Shown: positions 1 through 10,083 of the stretch, piece by piece | Layout: every line of letters begins with the position of its first letter | Position numbering within the stretch: the stretch's first letter is position 1 | Assembly (NCBI GenBank): GCA_003833135.1 | Contig: QZLH01000617.1 | Location: 56,818-72,850 of the forward strand | Source of the DNA: Oehlia diaphana | Lineage: Eukaryota; Glomeromycota; Glomeromycetes; Glomerales; Glomeraceae | Direction: 5' to 3' | DNA: 16,033 nt | Position numbers and translations under genes: made by a program | The notes under the pieces: model-generated | Database searches by the model: none | Told to the model about the DNA's origin: nothing | Seen by the model: the letters and a program-made list of their open reading frames with translations, nothing else

Positions 1-240
1 GATCAATTTTTAATAATTGCACATTTATATTCAATAGATAATACTAATATAGTTTAAGTATCAGCATTTCAAATTGTTGTACAGTATTAAGCTAAACTAA
101 TGTAAATGATATTTGGTAAATAATGTAATGCGTTAGCAATATTGAGCGGAAATTAAATAACATGATCCTATAGGGATACCCAATAAAATAATCTATTAAC
201 CAACATATACTATTTAGGCCAATACTTAAGAGAAAGAATA

Positions 241-420
241 AAATATTGCAAAATGTTTTTTTATAATGATTTTTAATCAAAAAAACATTTTGCAATTTTT
301 TTTTGAAAATTAAGTGAAAACATTGTAAAATATTTTTTATAATGATTTTTAATTAAAAAAAATGTTTTGCATTTAAAAAAATGTTTTTGCAATATTTTTT
401 AATAGAATAGAATTATTACA
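241..420. repeat. Degenerate AT-rich tandem repeat, two units of about 76 bp
   Basis: The string TTATAATGATTTTTAAT occurs at about 261 and again at 337, a spacing of 76 bp. The text around it matches as well (AT-TGCAAAATGTTTT, then ATTTTGCA). The unit is partly self-complementary: GCAAAATGTTTT is followed by an AAACATTTTGC arm, so each unit could form a hairpin. The same unit type seems to resume at about 604, so this may be the left part of a longer array split by the block at 421-600. Confidence 0.6.
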
Positions 421-453
421 ATTTATACCTTTCAGTAATCAGGTTACCTAAAG

Positions 454-581
454 TAATCTGAATTAACCTGAATATTTTTAGGTTAATATGTTAGATCAGA
501 TTAGAGCAGATTATTCAACTTGAATTAATTTGAAAAAAATATCAGTTCAGATTAATCAAGTAATCTGATCTAATCTGAACT
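454..581. repeat. Block with six TAATCTG/CAGATTA motifs and a perfect 11-bp inverted repeat
   Basis: TAATCTG or its complement CAGATTA occurs six times: 454-460, 497-503, 507-513, 548-554, 561-567 and 571-577. AGTTCAGATTA at 544-554 and TAATCTGAACT at 571-581 form a perfect 11-bp inverted repeat with a 16-bp loop. The block separates two parts of one tandem repeat family. It may therefore be a small degenerate insertion, but I find no clear target duplication. I cannot tell a MITE relic from a simple-sequence patch. Confidence 0.4.
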
Positions 582-599
582 CTAGTTTTTACAACATTC

Positions 600-985
600 T
601 TTTTAATAATTTAATGTAAAAACATTGTAAAACTTTATTTTTATATTAATTAATTAAAAATAACATTTTATAATATTTTTTAATAATTTAATATAAAAAG
701 ATTTTAAAGCATTATTTTTATAATAATTTAATTAAAAATAATATTTTGCAATATTCTTTTTAATAATTTAAAGTAAAATGTTATGAAAATATTTATTTAG
801 TTAAAAATAATATTTCACAACATTTTTTTAATAATTTGATGTAAAAAATTACAAAACATTATTTTTATATTAATTTGATTAAAAAATAATATTTCACAAT
901 ATTTTTTTAATAATTTAAAGTAAAAATATTGTGAAAATATTTATTTAGTTAAAAAATAATATTTCAAATTTTTTTAATAATTTAA
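600..985. repeat. Degenerate AT-rich tandem repeat, about six units of 66-80 bp
   Basis: TAATAATTTRA recurs at about 604, 681, 761, 829, 909 and 975, spacings of 77, 80, 68, 80 and 66 bp. Between these anchors the units share TTAAAAATAATATTT(C/T)(A/G)CA and a GTAAAA-ATTGT arm that is roughly complementary, giving hairpin potential like the 76-bp units at 241-420. The units are diverged, which suggests an old array. Confidence 0.6.
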
Positions 986-1081
986 TATAAAGGCCATTAC
1001 TATTTAATGATCTGTCATTATAGTGACTCTAATCACAAATCATATGATAATAATATTTTAAAAATTTTAAAGTTGTTAAAT

Positions 1082-1345
1082 TTACAAATTTATAATATTA
1101 TGAAAAATGTAAATAACTTCACAAATATCTAACCAATCCTGATATAAGTTTATATACAAGTAGTTGAGACGTGCTGATCAATTTTCTCTTAATATTAGAA
1201 AGTAATTTCCTTTAATTAAAATAGTCAAATTATATTTTGATATCATTACAAATAAAAGAACATGAGTTTGTAATGTTACAAAAAATGTAAATAATTTCAC
1301 AAAATCTCAACTAAATTTGATAGAAATTTATATGCAAGTAGTTTC
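1082..1345. repeat. Diverged direct repeat, about 75 bp each, offset 178 bp
   Basis: A-rich text with AAAAATGTAAATAA(C/T)TTCACAAA, followed by a CTAA-C-AAT-TGATA core and ATAT(A/G)CAAGTAGTT, occurs near 1098-1165 and again near 1276-1343. ATATACAAGTAGTT near 1152 and ATATGCAAGTAGTT near 1330 give the offset. It is presumably an old tandem duplication with no coding content. Confidence 0.45.
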
Positions 1346-1387
1346 AGATTACACTTCAAAACTTACTATTTATTTTTGAAAGATTTC

Positions 1388-1495
1388 AGTAAAAAAAAAG
1401 AAGAAAAAGGAAAAAAAGGAGAAAAAAATAAAAATAGGAGAAGGAAAAAGAGCAAAAGAAAGGAAAAGAAGGGATAAAAGAAAAAAGAGTAAAAT
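1388..1495. repeat. Polypurine tract (about 100 bp of A and G)
   Basis: From about 1388 to 1495 the plus strand is almost purely A and G, broken by only a few T and C. The minus strand is the matching polypyrimidine. No reading frame with sensible composition is visible. The cause could be simple-sequence expansion. Confidence 0.6.
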
Positions 1496-3441
1496 TGTGA
1501 GAAAGCAAAAGATATTGAAAATCATGAAAAAAAATTAAACTTTTGCAATATAAAAATTTAATTTTTTTTTGCTATACTGCAATAGATACAGCTAAAGTTG
1601 CAAAAAATTATTAATTTGATATCATATGATATAAGTGATATATAAATTAATATAAATAGAAAGTTTTTCCTTCAAAAAAATATTTTTCTTTTTTTTAGAT
1701 GCATATATATATTCATATATTTATATATTTATTGATTTTAATACTTTACAAAAGCCTTTCTTCTATAAACAGGTAGAAGCCAATTAATATCTATAGAGAA
1801 AGAGCTATTGCTACTCCTTTAACCTATTTATAGTAATAAAAAAAAGAAGTACTGAAATAAAATAAAAGGTTAAAATTCTGTGATAAAGTATAATAGAATT
1901 CTAAAAATTTATATAAATATAAATGATATAGATTAGATTTTTAGTTGTAAGAAATATAATAGCTGAAAATATTAATATATTATTATTTAGAGTGTAGTGA
2001 AAGATTATTTATTATACAGAACTAAATAAATTTGTAGTATTAGTTTAACCTATGTATTTTTCCTTCCTTCTACCTATGTTACTATAATTTAGCACTGCTT
2101 ATTTTCTTTTATATTTTATATTACATTTTTTGTAATGCTTTATTTTTAGCAATACATTTTATAATACTGTATCATATTTTTGTAACTATTTATATATATA
2201 TATAATTATTGTTACTATTAAGCGTATTAATTGACAGACTCTTAACAGTTTCTGTTTTTCTAGTAATACAATACTGACTATAATAAGAAGTCTATTGTAG
2301 TTTATCAGTAAAATCTATTTTAAATCAAATAATAAATTCTTTCTTTTATTTATTTCAAAAAAAAAGTATTTTTTTTATTTTCTTATTGTTGCTTTATATA
2401 GAATTTCACTTATTTCTAATAAAGGTCTCCAGGAAAAATTTTAAATTTACTAGTAATTTTACCTTACTTCAATTCTTAATATTATTGGTTAAAAGAAAAC
2501 AATCATAATAATACAGTATAATATTTCCTTTTTTAGATGTAATTTATCTATTTATAATAAGATCATCAAAATTTTTAGAGTTACAGTGACCTTTATTATA
2601 AGTAAATAGGATTTTCTTTATATTAAAAAATTTTTATTATAATATATTTTATTATTTATAGATCAACTAATTATACTATATTAATAGAAAATAATATTTT
2701 ACAAGAAGAATCTTACATACCATTATAGGAAATTCAAAAGTCATAAAATATCTAATTGAATAATGACTCTATTAAGGAATTTTTACAAGAAAATATTTTT
2801 AATAATTGTAATATTACTTTTACGTAAATCAACAGTAAAATATATATATATTATATATGTATATAATATTACATTTAATATAAATCAATATAGTTTATTT
2901 AATACTATAAATAAACTCTTTGATACTATAAATAAATTTTAGTCAATATACTATAAAAATATCTAAAATTAAAACATGTTATGATCATATATAATTGTAT
3001 TGATTTATTTAACAAAAATTTTTCTTTTATGAAATCCAATTTTGGAAATGATTAACAAAGACGTAGAATCAATCATTTATATGTAAAGTCAAAATCGGCA
3101 TTCATAACCTTCTTTCAAATCCTAATTAATCTTGCAGAGCATATGAAATTATATCTACAATATGAGTTTAAAACTTTATGTTAAAGAGAAAATTCTTAAT
3201 GATATTTTTTAAAAATTTTTGCATCACGAACTTGGCACACAAAAAAGGGATGCATCAAGTAACTGTTTTATTAGGCTTACATAATAGGTATTTATTATAC
3301 AACTTAGTAACTGGTTGTACTAACATAAATCACCAATTAGTAAATGCCTGATAAAAGGCACTTACAGTTAAAAGTATATTAGCTCAATTGTTTGGTAAAA
3401 CTGTTAGTTAATTGATTAATTTGTACTATATCAGTTACTGA

Positions 3442-3561
3442 TTAAATTATAGATTACTATTTAAAGTTGCAAGAGTATTGCAAAAAGAACAGAAATATTT
3501 ACCATTTGATGAAAATCCTTTAAAAGTATCACCATCTAAAAGGAAATTGGCAAAACAGTAA
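3442..3561 (+). pseudogene. Short coding-like remnant, unknown family
   Basis: A 39-codon open stretch follows a TGA at 3439 and ends in TAA at 3559-3561. From about 3463 its residues look like ordinary coding sequence: KVARVLQKEQ, then KYLPFDENP, then LKVSPSKRKLAKQ. The mix of charged residues, prolines and leucines differs from the Asn/Ile/Tyr/Lys/Phe background that random AT-rich DNA here gives. There is no start codon, and I recognise no family. It could be the last exon of a decayed transposon or gene, or chance. Confidence 0.25.
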
Positions 3562-4160
3562 TAGTTTAGATACCTAATATTTTACATTATATTTTGCATG
3601 TCATAATTTGAAAAAAAACAATAGCATGGATCTAGTTAAAATTGCTCAATTATGTGATTTCTAATAAAACTTGTAGTGATCTTGCTACCTGCTACTTAGC
3701 CTAAAAAAAAAAATAATTTTGTTAATATTACTCCAATCACTATAAAATTATCAGTTACTATTAAATTTCTACTAATGAAACGATTCTAATAAGTTTAGAT
3801 TACCCATTTTATCATAATACTTATCGTTTATTGTTAAACGGTAAATGGCATATCACGTGCCAAAAAAATTTTTACTTTTTATATATTTAATATGTTTGTA
3901 ATTTATATTATTGAAGATCTACTATAACATGGTGTTTAAAGGAAAGATCCATGAAGTATGATTTGCATGCTTAAGGAAAATTTTAATATAATTTTATGCG
4001 CCGGGACAACCTGAAACGCTGATACATGTGCTTACCATATGGAGGTTATCTGACGCTAAACGTGTCAATAAACTGTTCGATCTATTTCTTATCTTTTAAA
4101 ACAATTTTACTCTCGTTTATTTTATAACACCAATTTAAAAATTAAACTATCTACATTAAA
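3562..4160. other. Upstream region of gene 1
   Basis: This is non-coding spacer leading to the ATG at 4161. Most of it is AT-rich, but about 3995-4080 is much more balanced in base composition (for example GCGCCGGGAC near 3998), which marks it as a candidate promoter or 5' leader. A CACGTG E-box type hexamer lies at 3854-3859. TTTATTTTATAA near 4117-4128 could act as a TATA-like element. The ATG is preceded by ATTAAA, an A-rich start context usual in fungi. Confidence 0.4.
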
Positions 4161-6741
4161 ATGGGGAAAAAAAATGAAAAGAAAAAGAAAAATCAGCAAG
4201 TTACTCAACAAGAAGTGCCATCCCCGAGTGGAAATAAATCCCCAATTGTAAATGGTATTTCTACTGAAAATACTGAGAAACAATATGTTAATATAGAAAA
4301 TTTAAATACTGAGAATGAGAAGTCAAACGGACAAACTATAGCCGAAACAATAACACAAAAGAGCGATTACAATGATAAGGTTTGTTATGCGTTCACTGCT
4401 AATTTTTGTAAATTTTATATGAATTATTGAAATATTATATTACTATTAATATCAACAGAAGAATAACAAAAAGGAAAAGACAAAATCAAAAATTGTATGT
4501 GTGACAAAAACTAATTAATCATATAAATACAGTGATTAATATCTCTGCATATATTAATTCAACCCTATTTTTTAGACGAAGAAACCAAAGAAGGCTTATT
4601 TTTTTAGCCTATTCTCAATTAAAAGGCTTACCCTCTTTTATATCCTTGCTGTCTTTTTCTGGTGCAACGGAAAAACTCAAAAACAATGCAATTCGTATGA
4701 GGAAGCGTTTTGTTTTAACGGAATCTCTCAACATATTTTAAATAATGACTTTTTTCACAAGTTCATTGAACCAGCAATAACTGTGGTTAAACAAAATGTT
4801 GATGTATATGGCAAACAGGCTTTGAATACAGTTTCTATTCAATATGAAGCTCATGCTAAACAATATGTCAACCCTTTGCTTGAATCTGCTCAGCCTCATT
4901 TGCAGACTGCAAGAGAAGTGTCTGTCGAATATGTATATAATCCAGTTGCAGAAGGACTAACCAAAGTACAAGAGTATTATAATGATAACGCTAAAGTGCA
5001 TGTGGATAACTATTATAGTCAAGCAGTGAAATTATCCGCTCCATATGTTAGTCAAGCTCAAGAGCATGTGTCTTATGTCTATGAACAAGCTTCAGAGTAT
5101 AACAAAAATACGGTTCGCCCTTGGTATCACAAATCGGTAGTTCCTTTTAAAGATAAAGTTATTATTTATTATGATACAAAAATGGTACCTTTTGTTTATC
5201 ATATCTTGGAGATTATTAAAAATACCTATCACGAAAAAATTATTCCCACTTACCATAATCATGTTGAACCACATATTTTGGAGCTTTTTTTTAAACCTAA
5301 GACTGAAAAAGAGACCAAGACTGAAGCGGAAAGGAAAGCCAAAGAAGAGGCTAATAGGAAGGCTAAGGCAGAAGCGGAAAGGAAAGTCAAAGAAGAGGCT
5401 AATAGGAAAGCTAAGGCAGAAGCGGAAAGAAAAGCCAAAGAAGAGGCTAATAGAAAGGCTAAGGCAGAAGCGGAAAAGAAAGCCAAAGAAGAGGCCGATA
5501 AGAAGGCTAAGGCAGAAGCGGAAAAGAAAGCCAAAGAAGAGGCCGATAAGAAGGTTAAGGCCGAAGCGGAAAAAAAAGCCAAAGAAGAGGCCGATAAGAA
5601 GGCTAAGGCCGAAGCGGAAAAGAAAGCCAAAGAAGAGGCCGATAGGAAGAAGGCCGAAGATGAAAAGAAAGTCAAAGAAGAGACCGATAGGAAGAAGGCT
5701 GAAGCGGAAAAGAAAGCCAAGGATGAAGCTATCAAGGCTGAAGCAGCGGCCGTTGCAGCTGCTAATAATGCTGTCCGTAATGCTCTCAATAAAGAATTTC
5801 CTCTCGTCAAAAAAAATCTTACTTTAGCTCTCGATGATTATGAAAGGAAAGCTACATCCATGGCACAAGAAACTTTACGTGAGATTGAAGATAGAATCGC
5901 ATCTTTAAAAAAATCTGGACCCGAAGATCTGGTAAATTTAAAAAAATTCGTAGAACAAATCAAGAAGGATAGCACAAAAGACCGTAAAGCAAAATTTAAC
6001 GAAATAAAAGATTCGGCGAAGAAATTAATAGATAATATTAGAGAATTGATCGAAATTTCGGAAAAATCATTAGATATACTAGAGGAGGAAAAATTTGATG
6101 AATTGAAAAAAGAGTTTAGTATTAATCTTGTTTCTCAAATTTTTACAACCAAAAATAATATTTACAATCAAGCTGACAATAAAGAAGTAGATGATAAATT
6201 AAAGGCTGAGATTGAAATGACAGCCAATAATATTGCTCAAGAATTAAATGAAAATAAGAATAATGCTTCGTTAAGAGTTCGAGAAATCTTTGCATTAATT
6301 AAAAATGAGATAGGTTTATTGAAGTCTATTGTAGATGATGTAATTAAAGATATTCATTCTTATATTAAATCAGAGAAAGAAATTTTAAAAAACGAAGCTA
6401 ACGAAAAGATACCTGAAAAGAGCGAAGAGAATGATAATAAGAATACGGATGAACCAATTATAGAGTCAAATTCTGTTCAAAACCAAATACCGGTGCAAGT
6501 AGAGAAGCCAACAGTTAAAGAAAAGGCATCATCTACTCAGGATCTAGTTTTAGAAATTCTCAAAGCTCGACAGGATCCAGTTTTAGATATACTAAAGAAG
6601 AGATATGAATTATTTAAAGCTAACGAGGCAAACGAACCAACAGTAAAGGTTCAATCTGTAGATAATGAAGATGATGAGGATGATGAAAATTATGAGGATG
6701 ATGAATCTGAAAGCGATGAATGTTTATCAGATGATCAATAA
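4161..6741 (+). CDS. Membrane-anchored coiled-coil protein with Lys/Glu/Ala repeats and acidic tail
   Basis: Spliced gene of three exons: 4161-4379, 4459-4494 and 4576-6741, giving 806 residues. Introns are 4380-4458 (GTTTGT..CAG) and 4495-4575 (GTATGT..TAG); all junctions are in phase 0 and the joined frame is open. Residues 1-85 are polar and rich in Lys and Asn. A hydrophobic segment at about 103-115 (LTLFYILAVFFWC) follows a basic stretch, so it looks like a signal anchor, with cysteines at 115, 123 and 131 just after it. Residues about 150-330 show a loose Tyr/Pro-punctuated amphipathic helical repeat. Residues 335-470 are the 16-residue repeat described separately. About 480-650 is more helical coiled coil, and the last 27 residues are mostly Asp, Glu and Ser. 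I do not recognise the family firmly. The plan (N-terminal anchor, long helical repeat region) recalls fungal SHE10/OSW7-type spore-wall proteins, which is a guess. Function unknown; gene 2 follows 490 bp downstream on the same strand. Confidence 0.85.
5323..5730 (+). repeat. 48-bp coding minisatellite in gene 1 (16-residue Lys/Glu/Ala unit)
   Basis: Seven units start at 5323, 5371, 5419, 5467, 5515, 5563 and 5611, the first six spaced exactly 48 bp. From 5611 the unit loses one codon, so the next two begin at 5656 and 5701 (45-bp spacing). The protein unit reads AEKKAKEEADKKAKAE, with R/K, N/D and A/V changes. The unit is not a multiple of seven, so the region suits a charged single alpha helix as well as a coiled coil. 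Nucleotide identity between units is high, which points to recent expansion or gene conversion. Copy number may vary between strains. Confidence 0.9.
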
Positions 6742-7231
6742 TGTAAAAATAATATTTAGGCAGGTCCGTTTTTTTTTGGTTTTTTTTGAATTAAATTCCT
6801 TTCTATAAAACTATATACTTTACCTTTTTGGTATTATGAATTCATTAAATTATTATTAGTTTCTTTGGTTGGACAATTTTTTTTGTAATATCCATATGTA
6901 AATGATAGATTTAAATATTATAACGGAAAAATTCGGTCATTTGATCAAATATAGTTTCCTGAAAATTCCGATATGAATTTTAAACGCATAAATGACCAAT
7001 GATTTCTAAATATAAATTTTGAATTACAACGAATAGAAATTTAAACTTTAAATTTTACTTTATCTCCACGGAACTTGTCGGATATGATTCTATTGTAAGA
7101 ACGAAAAAATAACTCTATATAAATCGTTAAATAAAGCTGCACGGTGTAACTTTGAAACTTTTTTACAAAAACTTATTTAAAGTACAGTAGGTCGAGAAAA
7201 ACTTGGTATTTTTTCTTAGAATTGTAAATCA
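6742..7231. other. Intergenic region between gene 1 and gene 2
   Basis: This 490-bp stretch holds the 3' untranslated region of gene 1 (T-rich runs at about 6768-6788) and the promoter and leader of gene 2. I see no further gene. A candidate TATA element is given separately. Confidence 0.5.
7114..7123 (+). promoter_or_regulatory. Candidate TATA box of gene 2
   Basis: CTATATAAAT lies about 110 bp upstream of the proposed ATG at 7232. It stands out because the surrounding text is less AT-only (CTCCACGGAACTTGTCGG just upstream). In such an AT-rich genome the match alone is weak. Confidence 0.35.
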
Positions 7232-9920
7232 ATGATTTTTATAATACCAACGCGAATTTTGTCGGCCTGTGAGTAAATCTGTGCTAAAATTATTATTAAA
7301 TCCAATTATATTAATTTGTTGTTTCTAATACAAATAGGTAGTCGATCCTTATTAACACGCGAGGTTTTATCACAGACTTATAACAATGTTCGTAGAAGTT
7401 TTCACCAAGATACTACTTTTAGTAAAAAGTTCAGTTTATTAACCGTTTCGACTAAATCGTCTTCGATCCAATCCATCCAATCACCGTTTGCCAAAAGAAA
7501 TGTTGCTTCGTTGGGAAAAACACAAGGTAAATTGATTTATATTTAAAAATAGATTCGTCGATCAGTTTTAATTTTATGTAATCGGTTTCACCAATTTCCT
7601 TTTTTTTTTATTAGGGAGATTGGTTATACTTGGTATCATTGATAATTTCATTAAATATTTTTTCATGTTTGAAACTTAAAATTTGAATTTTTTTTAAATA
7701 AAATTTATTTTGCATATTATCTGAAATTTTATTTTCAAATATGAGGATCTGGATGGGCTGGTAAATTTTTTAATGCTAAAGTTAGATGCATGTTACTGAA
7801 TAAAGATTAATTTGATCATTTGTCTTTTGTTAGGATATAAATTGATACAGGATTTGGATACTAAACATTATGAAGTTATTGTTGTCTCTCCAAGGTAATA
7901 TATAAAAATAATATGCGCAATTTATCATGATTGTATTTTTTTACTGATTCATTCATTTTCTTTATGATTTAACTAGGAACTATTTTGTCTTGTAAATAAT
8001 TTCTAGTATATACATATTCATGTTACACTTTATTCCCAACTAAATACATATATATTTGCACATATAGTACTCCGTTACTTGCATCATCATCTGTAGGCAC
8101 TTTGGAGTTCAGGTGTATATTGGAACCTATAAGGAAGTATTCTCCTAAAATCCAATTTTATCAGGCTTATGCAGATACCATAGGTAAATAAATATTTCAA
8201 CACTTCTCATCATTTAGATATTTCCAACCAACTTATCTAATTTATTTGATATATAGACCTTAAACAGAAGATAGTTTATTGTACCTCTAATCTTGAACGC
8301 AGTAGAAACAAATTCTCTCTTAATTATGATACTTTGGTTATAGCCGCTGGAGCAAATTCTAATACCTTCGGCATTAAGGGAGTTGGAGAAAATGCATTAT
8401 TTTTAAAAGATGTATCTGATGCTCGCAGAATACGTCAAAGAGTGATTGAATGTTTTGAACATGCGGGTCAACCAAACATCACAGAACAAGAAGCATTTGG
8501 ATTACTGCATTTCGCTGTTGTTGGTGGAGGTCCTACTGTAAGTATTATCACAGACGCCTTTTTATTAGGAAAGTACTCGATAAATATATTGAAAATTTTT
8601 CCATTTAAGGGTATCGAATTCAGTGCTGAGCTGTAAGTAAATTTTATCAAATATATTATATTTTTAATAATTACACTTTTCTACTAATAACTTGTATGAA
8701 TAGTCATGACTTTATTACAGAAGACATGGCTCGTTTATATCCAGATTTGATTAATTTAGTCACAATGAGCGTGTATGACATAGCGCCTCAAATTCTTGGT
8801 TCCTTTGATCAATCTCTTAGAGAATTTGCTACTAAAAAATTTACGAGAAAAGGAATCAAAATCAGAACAGGACGTAAAGTAAAAGAAGTAAATGAACGTA
8901 AACTTATAATTGAAGAAGATGGAGAAGTGCCATATGGCATGTTAGTTTGGGCAACTGGTATGATATCTTAGCTAATATGTTAAAATATTTTGCATGTATA
9001 GTAATTAATTTGTTAATTGGTTATAGGGTTAACCGATAATCCATTGACACGGTCAATGGGTAATCAAGTTGTGAAAGACAAGTCGGCAAAGAGGTAATAT
9101 TTAATCTTTATATGAAATCTTACCTATAATGACTTTTTTTGTTAAATTTAATTAATAATTTAATTATCTATTAGACTATTAACTGACGGTTTTTTAAGGG
9201 TTTTAGACAAAGAGTCTTTTCAACCTATAGATAATGTGTAAAGTTAAATTCTATTCTTATTACATAATATTTTAATTTATTTTATACTTTTTTTGCAGAA
9301 AAACTTTTAATCAATTTTTATATAATTAGTTATGCTTTAGGTGACTGTGCATCAATTCAAGATTATGATCTTCCTGCTACAGCTCAAGTAGCTAATCAAA
9401 AAGCTGTGTATTTGAGAAAAGGTATAATAATAATATATATTTAATTTATTAACTATTATTAAATATTTTATATTTAATTATTTTATTTTTTATGAAATTA
9501 TATTTATAGTTTTAACTCGCATTGCTAAAGATAATCCAATAATAGATATAAAGCCTTTCAAATTTCTTAATCTTGGAAGTATGGCATATATTGGAAAGAA
9601 GGAGGGTAAGATAAATGTATTTTTTAATTGGTTTTTTTTTATATATTTCTTTCTATTTAATATATTATTTTTGTTAGCTGTTGTTGATATGACACCTGTA
9701 AGTAACAAAGCTAAAGAAAGTGGTAGATTAGCATGGATATTTTGGAGATCTTCATATTTTACAATGACAGTTTCATTGAGAAATAAAATGCTAATGTAAG
9801 TATAAAAAATAATTTTAGTAATAATATTTTAAAGAATTAATTTGATTTTTGCATTTTTTTTATAGTCCTATGTATTGGATTTTAACATGGTTATTTGGAA
9901 GAGATATTAGTAGATTTTAA
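7232..9920 (+). CDS. Mitochondrial alternative NADH:ubiquinone oxidoreductase (type II, NDE/NDI-like)
   Basis: Single-subunit flavoenzyme that passes electrons from NADH to ubiquinone at the inner mitochondrial membrane without pumping protons. Sixteen exons: 7232-7268, 7338-7526, 7615-7632, 7746-7760, 7834-7894, 7977-7991, 8068-8183, 8257-8537, 8610-8632, 8704-8957, 9027-9093, 9175-9237, 9330-9421, 9510-9605, 9678-9795 and 9866-9920. They total 1500 nt, or 499 residues. Every intron is GT..AG and the frame holds. Residues 1 to about 40 are Arg/Ser-rich like a mitochondrial presequence. GSGWAG at 82-87 is the FAD-binding motif. VVGGGPTG at about 238-245 is the NAD(P)H motif, with Asp277 after it, where an acidic residue usually favours NADH. 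YALGDCA at 381-387 is the second FAD contact. The end (WRSSYFTMTVSLRN.. LFGRDISRF) is the family's membrane-binding tail. There is no EF-hand insert, unlike some external enzymes. Whether it faces matrix or intermembrane space cannot be told. The ATG at 7232 is chosen because its 37-nt exon splices in phase to the presequence. Confidence 0.93.
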
Positions 9921-10083
9921 AAATTAATATTTATATTTTTATTATATATTTTATCAAACTTTTTTTTTAAAAAAAAAAATCAAATATATTAAAAATTATG
10001 TAATTTTATAGTTTGATTTGCTATTTAATTAATTATAAAAAAATAATTATATATATTAATATTGATAAAAGTATTAAATAAAA
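9921..10083. other. 3' flank of gene 2
   Basis: AT-rich text after the stop codon at 9918-9920, with TTTTTATTATATATTTTATC near 9936 and a T run followed by an A run near 9960-9979. It probably holds the 3' untranslated region and the end of transcription. No gene is seen. Confidence 0.4.

Larger units (their letters stand above)
1..3441. other. AT-rich spacer without a recognisable gene
   Basis: This stretch is very rich in A and T, with many stops in all frames. I see no conserved protein motif, no tRNA-like cloverleaf and no rRNA. Contents that can be named are listed separately: tandem repeats at 241-420 and 600-985, a block with repeated TAATCTG/CAGATTA motifs at 454-581, a purine tract near 1388-1495 and a diverged direct repeat near 1082-1345. 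Further right (1500-3200) there are only A/T runs, TATATA microsatellite-like patches (for example near 2190-2210 and 2840-2870) and short AT-rich echoes such as ACTATAAATAAA near 2905-2935. The nearest gene starts at 4161. Confidence 0.7.

Noticed and set aside
92..295. A 67-codon minus-strand frame rich in Ile, Phe and Tyr
   Set aside because: Composition is that of translated AT-rich DNA, it ends in the degenerate tandem repeat, and no motif is seen.
4532..4741. A separate 69-codon plus-strand gene, and a start of gene 1 at the GTG at 4783
   Set aside because: The spliced frame from the ATG at 4161 enters exon 3 at 4576 and is open through 4783, giving a membrane anchor and cysteines. The 69-codon frame is a shadow of exon 3.
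5171..5827. A 218-codon plus-strand and a 183-codon minus-strand frame over the middle of gene 1
   Set aside because: Both are other-frame readings of the 48-bp repeat, which has no stops in several frames. The gene 1 frame is longer and continues on both sides.
8334..8971. Two separate small genes at 8334-8636 and 8696-8971
   Set aside because: They are exons 8 and 10 of the alternative NADH dehydrogenase read past their splice donors; splicing joins them through the 23-nt exon 9.
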